Source: Diorhabda sublineata (Eukaryota; Arthropoda; Insecta; Coleoptera; Chrysomelidae). From it: a stretch of DNA of 64,000 nt. Shown here in pieces: positions 60,291 through 64,000 of the stretch. The notes below the pieces were generated by a model, which saw nothing but the letters and a program-made list of their open reading frames with translations, had not been told where the DNA came from and did not search any database. Positions within the stretch are counted from its first letter, which is position 1; every line of letters begins with the position of its first letter. Location: contig NW_026614264.1 of the NCBI RefSeq assembly GCF_026230105.1, positions 158,079 to 222,078 of the forward strand, read 5' to 3'. A program made the position numbers and the translations under genes.

Positions 60291-63200
60291 CATCGAATAA
60301 CATCCATTGAAGCCCATTGAGGTCAACTGTCACTTTGTGATAATTGAAAATTTTCAAAGTCTATCTTCCTCATTTGAAGTCGAATTTCAACATTTCTTAT
60401 ATATTTGAGTGAGTTTGCGTCTAACTTTGTCAGATATCATCGAAAAACATCCATTGAAGCCCATTGAAGCCAACTGTCACTTTGTGATAATTGAAAATTT
60501 TCAAAGTCTTTCTTCCTCATTTGAAGTCGAATTTCAACATTTCTTATATATTTGAGTAAGTTCGCATCTAACTTTGTCAGATATCGTCGATTAACATCCA
60601 TTGAAGCCCATTGAAGTCAACTGTCACTTTGTGTTAATTGAAAATTTTCAAAGTCTATCTTCCTCATTTGAAGTCGAATTTCAACATTTCTTATATATTT
60701 GAGTAAGTTTGCGTCTAACTTTGTGAGACATCGTCGACTAACATCCATTGAAGCCCATTGAAGTCAACTGTCACTTTGTGTTAATTGAAAATTTTCAAAG
60801 TCTATCTTCCTCATTTGAAGTGGAATTTCAACCTTTCTTATATATTTGAGTGAGTTCGCACCTAACTTTGTCAGATATCATCGAATAACATCCATTGAAG
60901 CCCATTGAGGTCAACTGTCACTTTGTGTTAATTGAAAATTTTCAAAGTCTATCTTCCTCATTTGAAGTCGAATTTCAACATTTCTTATATATTTGAGTGG
61001 AATCGCATCTAACTTTGTCAGATATCATCGAAAAACATTCATTTAAGCCCATTGAAGCCAACTGTCACTTTGTGATAATTGAAAATTTTCAAAGTCTATC
61101 TTCCTCATTTGAAGTCGAATTTCAACATTTCTTATATATTTGAGTGAGTTTGCATCTAACTTTGTCAGATATCATCGAATAACATCCATTGAAGCCCATT
61201 GAGGTCAACTGTCACTTTGTGTTAATTGAAAATTTTCAAAGTCTATCTTCCTCATTTGAAGTCGAATTTCAACATTTCTTATATATTTGAGTAAGTTCGC
61301 ATCTAACTTTGTCAGATATCGTCGATTAACATCCATTGAAGCCCATTGAAGTCAACTGTCACTTTGTGTTAATTGAAAATTTTCAAAGTCTATCTTCCTC
61401 ATTTGAAGTCGAATTTCCAGATTTCTTATATATTTGAGTAAGTTTGCGTCTAACTTTGTCAGACATCGTCGATTAACATCCATTGAAGCCCATTGAAGTC
61501 AACTGTCACTTTGTGTTAATTGAAAATTTTCAAAGTCTATCTTCCTCATTTGAAGTGGAATTTCAACATTTCTCATATATTTGAGTGAGTTCGCACCTAA
61601 CTTTGTCAGATATCATCGAATAACATCCATTGAAGCCCATTGAGGTCTACTGTCACTTTGTGTTAATTGAAAATTTTCAAAGTCTATCTTCCTCATTTGA
61701 AGTCGAATTTCAACATTTCTTATATATTTGAGTGGAATCGCATCTAACTTTGTCAGATATCATCGAAAAACATCCATTTAAGCCCATTGAAGCCAACTGT
61801 CACTTTGTGATAATTGAAAATTTTCAAAGTCTATCTTCCTCATTTGAAGTCGAATTTCAAGATTTCTTATATATTTGAGTGAGTTCGCACCTAACTTTGT
61901 CAGATATCATCGAATAACATCCATTGAAGCTCATTGAGGTCAACTGTCACTTTGTGTTAATTGAAAATTTTCAAAGTCTATCTTCCTCATTTGAAGTCGA
62001 ATTTCAACATTTCTTATATATTTGAGTGAAATCGCATCTAACTCTGTCAGATATCGTCGATTAACATCCATTGAAGCCCATTGAAGTCAACTGTCACTTT
62101 ATGTTAATTGAAAATTTTCAAAGTCTATCTTCCTCATTTGAAGTCGAATTTCAACATTTCTTATATATTTGAGTGAGTTTGCATCTAACTTTGTCAGATA
62201 TCATCGAATAACATCCATTGAAGCCCATTGAGGTCAACTGTCACTTTGTGATAATTGAAAATTTTCAAAGTCTATCTTCCTCATTTGAAGTCGAATTTCA
62301 ACATTTCTTATATATTTGAGTGAAATCGCATCTAACTCTGTCAGATATCGTCGATTAACATCCATTGAAGCCCATTGAAGTCAACTGTCACTTTATGTTA
62401 ATTGAAAATTTTCAAAGTCTATCTTCCTCATTTGAAGTCGAATTTCAACATTTCTTATATATTTGAGTGAGTTTGCGTCTAACTTTGTCAGATATCATCG
62501 AAAAACATCCATTGAAGCCCATTGAAGCCAACTGTCACTTTGTGATAATTGAAAATTTTCAAAGTCTATCTTCCTCATTTGAAGTCGAATTTCAACATTT
62601 CTTATATATTTGAGTGAGTTTGCATCTAACTTTGTCAGATATCATCGAATAACATCCATTGAAGCCCATTGAGGTCAACTGTCACTTTGTGATAATTGAA
62701 AATTTTCAAAGTCTATCTTCCTCATTTGAAGTCGAATTTCAACATTTCTTATATATTTGAGTGAGTTTGCATCTAACTTTGTCAGATATCATCGAATAAC
62801 ATCCATTGAAGCCCATTGAGGTCAACTGTCACTTTGTGTTAATTGAAAATTTTCAAAGTCTATCTTCCTCATTTGAAGTCGAATTTCAACATTTCTTATA
62901 TATTTGAGTGGAATCGCATCTAACTCTGTCAGATATCGTCGATTAACATCAATTGAAGCCCATTGAAGCCAACTGTCACTTTGTGTTAATTGAAAATTTT
63001 CAAAGTCTATCTTCCTCATTTGAAGTCGAATTTCAACATTTCTTATATATTTGAGTGAGTTTGCGTCTAACTTTGTCAGATATCATCGAATAACATCCAT
63101 TGAAGCCCATTGAGGTCAACTGTCACTTTGTGATAATTGAAAATTTTCAAAGTCTATCTTCCTCATTTGAAGTCGAATTTCAACATTTCTTATATATTTG

Positions 63201-63360
63201 AGTGAGTTTGCGTCTAACTTTGTCAGATATCATCGAAAAACATCCATTGAAGCCCATTGAAGCCAACTGTCACTTTGTGATAATTGAAAATTTTCAAAGT
63301 CTTTCTTCCTCATTTGAAGTCGAATTTCAACATTTCTTATATATTTGAGTAAGTTCGCAT

Positions 63361-63376
63361 CTAACTTGTCAGATAT
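63361..63376 (+). other. One-base deletion in a D monomer, second copy
   Basis: Same 'ctaacttgtcag' change, 3086 bp after 60275. Confidence 0.85.
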
Positions 63377-64000
63377 CATCGAATAACATCCATTGAAGCC
63401 CATTGAGGTCAACTGTCACTTTGTGATAATTGAAAATTTTCAAAGTCTATCTTCCTCATTTGAAGTCGAATTTCAACATTTCTTATATATTTGAGTGAGT
63501 TTGCGTCTAACTTTGTCAGATATCATCGAAAAACATCCATTGAAGCCCATTGAAGCCAACTGTCACTTTGTGATAATTGAAAATTTTCAAAGTCTTTCTT
63601 CCTCATTTGAAGTCGAATTTCAACATTTCTTATATATTTGAGTAAGTTCGCATCTAACTTTGTCAGATATCGTCGATTAACATCCATTGAAGCCCATTGA
63701 AGTCAACTGTCACTTTGTGTTAATTGAAAATTTTCAAAGTCTATCTTCCTCATTTGAAGTCGAATTTCAACATTTCTTATATATTTGAGTAAGTTTGCGT
63801 CTAACTTTGTGAGACATCGTCGATTAACATCCATTGAAGCCCATTGAAGTCAACTGTCACTTTGTGTTAATTGAAAATTTTCAAAGTCTATCTTCCTCAT
63901 TTGAAGTGGAATTTCAACCTTTCTTATATATTTGAGTGAGTTCGCACCTAACTTTGTCAGATATCATCGAATAACATCCATTGAAGCCCATTGAGGTCAA

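Larger units (their letters stand above)
1..64000 (+). repeat. 147-bp satellite array filling the window
   Basis: CAACATTT recurs at 1, 148, 295 and onward at exactly 147-bp spacing, and the phase holds to base 16576 without a slip. After that it shifts only at the few indels listed separately. Every monomer I followed lies in the same orientation, with no unique sequence between copies. A typical monomer has 47 G or C in 147 bases (32%). Variants differ at a limited set of positions (about 20-37, 51-62, 63-90, 97-105 and 118-122), which define classes A to H. Both window edges cut through the array. Such arrays are typical of eukaryotic centromeric or other constitutive heterochromatin; that placement is inference. 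I see no gene anywhere in it, so every gene-free stretch is accounted for by this repeat. Confidence 0.98.
58165..64000 (+). repeat. 21-monomer higher-order repeat, 3086 bp, two copies
   Basis: Variant order repeats at 21 x 147 minus 1. 'ttccagatttc' lies near 58330 and 61416, 'tttcaagatttc' near 58770 and 61856, 'catttaagccc' near 58689 and 61775, and the one-base deletion near 60279 and 63365. The second copy runs off the window. Within each copy, part of the series is repeated again 16 monomers on ('gtaagttcgcat' with 'cgtcgatt' at 58205 and 60556). Confidence 0.9.

Noticed and set aside
1..64000. CRISPR array
   Set aside because: There are no unique spacers between short direct repeats. 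The 147-bp monomers are joined directly and vary by point changes.
1..64000. CENP-B box
   Set aside because: No copy of the typical monomer contains the CGGG core expected at the end of the mammalian box, and I saw none in variants.
1..64000. Assignment to a named satellite family or species
   Set aside because: I do not recognise the monomer with confidence. Length alone (147 bp) is shared by unrelated satellites. A BLAST search of the consensus against satellite databases would decide.

Overview
The whole 64-kb window is one uninterrupted satellite DNA array. A 147-bp monomer, about 32% G+C by my count of a typical copy, repeats head to tail in one orientation roughly 435 times. The array is already under way at base 1 and still running at base 64000, so neither edge is visible. 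I find no protein-coding gene, rRNA, tRNA, transposon, telomere repeat or unique spacer. The scale, homogeneity and absence of genes point to eukaryotic nuclear heterochromatin (centromeric, pericentromeric or another heterochromatic block). I do not recognise the monomer as a named family, and the sequence does not settle plant versus animal.

Monomer anatomy, numbering from CAACATTT as base 1: TATATATTT near 11-19; an EcoRV site (GATATC) at 46-51 in most copies; a 10-bp subrepeat ATTGAAGCCC that occurs about twice near 66-85; a 14-bp perfect palindrome TTGAAAATTTTCAA near 104-117; a pyrimidine-rich stretch near 119-132. Monomers fall into recurring variant classes. A has 'gtttgcatct' with 'gaataac'. 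B has 'gaaatcgc' or 'ggaatcgc' with 'cgtcgattaac'. C has 'gtttgcgtct' with 'gaaaaac'. D has 'gtaagttcgcat'. E has 'gttcgcacct', often with 'gaagctc'. F has 'gagatcgc'. G has 'gataatataaaac' with 'gaagacc'. H has 'gaaagaatatc' with 'gatgcc'. B' and C' are versions of B and C carrying 'acatcaattg'.

Layout. 1-2.5 kb: mixed A, B and C monomers. 2.5-5.3 kb: a 9-monomer (1323 bp) tandem duplication. 5.2-11.4 kb: trimer and B'/C' dimer patterns. 11.3-15.9 kb: a block duplicated at a 20-monomer (2940 bp) offset. 16.58 kb: a 72-bp deletion that opens a 7-monomer (1029 bp) duplication to 18.6 kb. 18.8 kb: a 20-bp internal expansion that looks like the relative of eight later copies. 19-25.4 kb: blocks repeated at 23- and 20-monomer offsets. 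25.4-28.7 kb: a 12-monomer unit and a shortened second copy. 30.7-38.4 kb: overlapping 29-, 11- and 12-monomer periodicities. 37.1-51.1 kb: an 18-monomer unit (2667 bp) and 17-monomer derivatives (2520 bp), almost free of differences. 38.5-53.6 kb: long-range duplications at offsets of 11,382 and 10,352 bp. 54.4-57.1 kb: trimer and tetramer patterns. 58.2-64 kb: a 21-monomer unit (3086 bp) in two copies.

The open frames visible on the minus strand are a by-product of the repeat: 147 = 3 x 49, so a frame without a stop in one monomer stays open in the next. I treat none of them as a gene. The interest lies in the nested higher-order repeats, which record successive rounds of duplication and single-monomer loss, and in a monomer length equal to the DNA wrapped by one nucleosome core. 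All comparisons were made by eye; no alignment was run.
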